Below the pieces are notes generated by a model. It was not told the DNA's origin. It was given only the letters and a program-made list of their open reading frames with translations, and ran no database searches. A stretch of 14,184 nt of DNA from Candidatus Zipacnadia bacterium (GTDB lineage: Bacteria; Armatimonadota; Zipacnadia; Zipacnadales; Zipacnadaceae). This document shows, in pieces, positions 13,126-14,184 of the stretch. The position numbers were made by a program, and so were the translations under genes. The stretch spans positions 1 to 14,184 of the forward strand of contig JALGTV010000012.1 of assembly GCA_029821215.1 (NCBI GenBank), in the 5' to 3' direction. Position 1 is the stretch's first letter; each line of letters starts with the position of its first letter.

Positions 13126-14184
13126 ACTCGTAACCACCGCGTGGCCGTCCACAGTATACCAGTCAAGGCAAGGGCCATCAGCGAGATAAGACCGCCGAGC
13201 CGCACAGACCGGGCATTGTACTCTACGGTAACCCGGTGATTGCCGGCGGGCACAGGTATCCCGCAGAGGATGTAATTACTCCGGTAAATGGGGGCTACTT
13301 CCCCATCCACGCGAGCCACCAGGTTAGGATTATAGGCCACCGAGATGACCAGCATAGCCTTATCACTACTGTTGACTGTCGCTGCCACCTGCCCCTCCGC
13401 AATCTTCACCAGCTCAGCACTTCCCTTTCCTGGGTGATTAAGGACATCCCCAGGCGGACCCTCTACCAGGGTAACTCGTGTTGGATCAAATCGCGTGAAA
13501 CGCAAATAATTAAGCGCTTCTTCCCCTGAGCCACAAGGGTAAATGCTTTGAGCCAGCCACGTCAGTTGCATGGGGTCCCGAAGTCGATACAAACAGTATT
13601 GTGGCTCTCGGATAATGACCTCCAGTTGGGGCGAAGTCAATTCCGGCACACTCACTAAGTACTCCACATTAAGCATACGTAGAATCTGCAGCGCACAGCT
13701 CACTTCATTAGGTGAGCCGGCCAGCGCTGACGGCACGACTTCTTCTAATAAGTGGTGCTGCCGCTGAGTGTTTAAGGCGTACTGAGCCTCAACCGCGGTG
13801 ATATCATACAGTACCGCACTGTTGGGGCGCAATATTTCCCGCTCCTTAAAGTATGGCTCCACATCGCCCTCCACCCAACCCGGGTACTCTGGTGGAGTGA
13901 AATTTACATAGTAGATGGATTCCTGTATGAAATTTACATAGTAGATGGATTCCTGTATACTCAGACGCGGATCCATATACTGACGTCCGGGCTGGGGATC
14001 AGCGTGGATTATCTGGGCAGTGCGAGGTGCTTCCGTGAAAAAACTGGTTGATGCTGTCGCATTGTGGGGTAGTCCGAAGACCAGCAACTGCCAGGCCAGA
14101 ACACCTATAGTCGCCACCGCCCCTGCCTGATAGCCTATCAGACCGCCACCGACCAGCCATGCGGCTACGCCAACCACTGCCATT
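13122..14184 (-). CDS. YfhO-like membrane protein, C-terminal part (5' end outside window)
   Basis: The frame is open to the right edge; a Met at 14183 is probably internal. The visible 353 residues start with hydrophobic helices (about 1-36), then a long extracytoplasmic domain, and end with one helix and a basic tail (GGLISLMALALTG, TRWLRV). The last 90 residues fit the YfhO family (PF09586 in my memory): VARVDGEVAPIYRSNYI, GIPVPAGNHRVTVEYN. YfhO of Bacillus is the membrane enzyme that moves a sugar from a polyprenyl carrier onto a surface polymer in the CsbB-GtcA-YfhO system. Near the middle a 30-base exact tandem duplication (13898-13957) repeats ten residues, QESIYYVNF included. Its stop overlaps the deacetylase-like gene start. 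The YfhO assignment rests on the C-terminal pattern. Confidence 0.72.
   Translation of the reverse strand, partial: MAVVGVAAWLVGGGLIGYQAGAVATIGVLAWQLLVFGLPHNATASTSFFTEAPRTAQIIHADPQPGRQYMDPRLSIQESIYYVNFIQESIYYVNFTPPEYPGWVEGDVEPYFKEREILRPNSAVLYDITAVEAQYALNTQRQHHLLEEVVPSALAGSPNEVSCALQILRMLNVEYLVSVPELTSPQLEVIIREPQYCLYRLRDPMQLTWLAQSIYPCGSGEEALNYLRFTRFDPTRVTLVEGPPGDVLNHPGKGSAELVKIAEGQVAATVNSSDKAMLVISVAYNPNLVARVDGEVAPIYRSNYILCGIPVPAGNHRVTVEYNARSVRLGGLISLMALALTGILWTATRWLRV
13898..13957 (-). repeat. Exact 30-base tandem duplication inside the YfhO-like gene
   Basis: Bases 13898-13927 and 13928-13957 are identical, and the match extends one base further. The length is a multiple of three, so the frame is kept and the peptide unit IQESIYYVNF occurs twice in a row. 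The lack of any difference between copies points to a recent replication-slippage event or an assembly artefact. Confidence 0.95.

Noticed and set aside
13126..13152. Upstream ATG at 13152 for the deacetylase-like gene
   Set aside because: The ATG at 13125 forms the ATGA overlap typical of this window and puts the signal sequence at the N-terminus.
1..14184. CRISPR arrays, tRNA or rRNA genes, transposase or integrase genes
   Set aside because: None seen: no regularly spaced repeats, no cloverleaf or rRNA-like sequence noticed by eye, no mobile-element proteins.

Overview
The window reads as about 14 kb of one chromosome from a bacterium with roughly balanced to moderately GC-rich DNA. Genes are packed tightly and many are joined by 4-base ATGA-type stop/start overlaps. 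Three genes for the outer-membrane sugar Kdo (kdsB, kdsA, kdsD) point to a diderm (Gram-negative-type) cell envelope. The prmA-rsmE order at the left edge, and the acyl-ACP-reductase-like gene pair in the middle, are arrangements I associate with Firmicutes and relatives. I cannot fix the phylum from sequence alone; a diderm Firmicutes-like, Armatimonadota-like or other uncultured lineage is plausible.

Plus strand, 1-4228: one probable operon of prmA (5' end outside the window), rsmE, kdsB, kdsA and kdsD. The first two methylate ribosomal protein L11 and 16S rRNA. The last three cover isomerisation to arabinose-5-phosphate, condensation to Kdo-8-phosphate and activation to CMP-Kdo. The Kdo-8-phosphate phosphatase (kdsC) is not in the window.

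Plus strand, 4441-9510: after a 212-base spacer carrying a dispersed repeat comes a 5'-nucleotidase-type metallophosphoesterase coupled to a type III pantothenate kinase (coaX). Next is a conserved hypothetical gene (often labelled quinate 5-dehydrogenase) coupled to a protein resembling cyanobacterial acyl-ACP reductase, whose only well-placed start codon appears to be ATA. lysS (lysyl-tRNA synthetase) ends this block.

9511-9828 is a gene-free spacer of palindromes and a second, inverted copy of the dispersed repeat. It is followed by a plus-strand UbiA-family prenyltransferase of the decaprenyl-phosphate phosphoribosyltransferase type.

Minus strand, 14184-10748: four overlapping genes run towards the UbiA gene. 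They encode a YfhO-like membrane protein (5' end outside the window), a membrane-anchored DUF2334/polysaccharide-deacetylase-like protein, a DPM1-type family 2 glycosyltransferase and a small four-helix SMR/EamA-type membrane protein. Together they resemble the CsbB-GtcA-YfhO three-component glycosylation systems: a polyprenyl-phosphate sugar is made inside, flipped across the membrane and transferred outside. Here a deacetylase-like enzyme and a polyprenyl-phosphoribose synthase are added. This locus and the acyl-ACP-reductase-like pair are the most interesting parts of the window.
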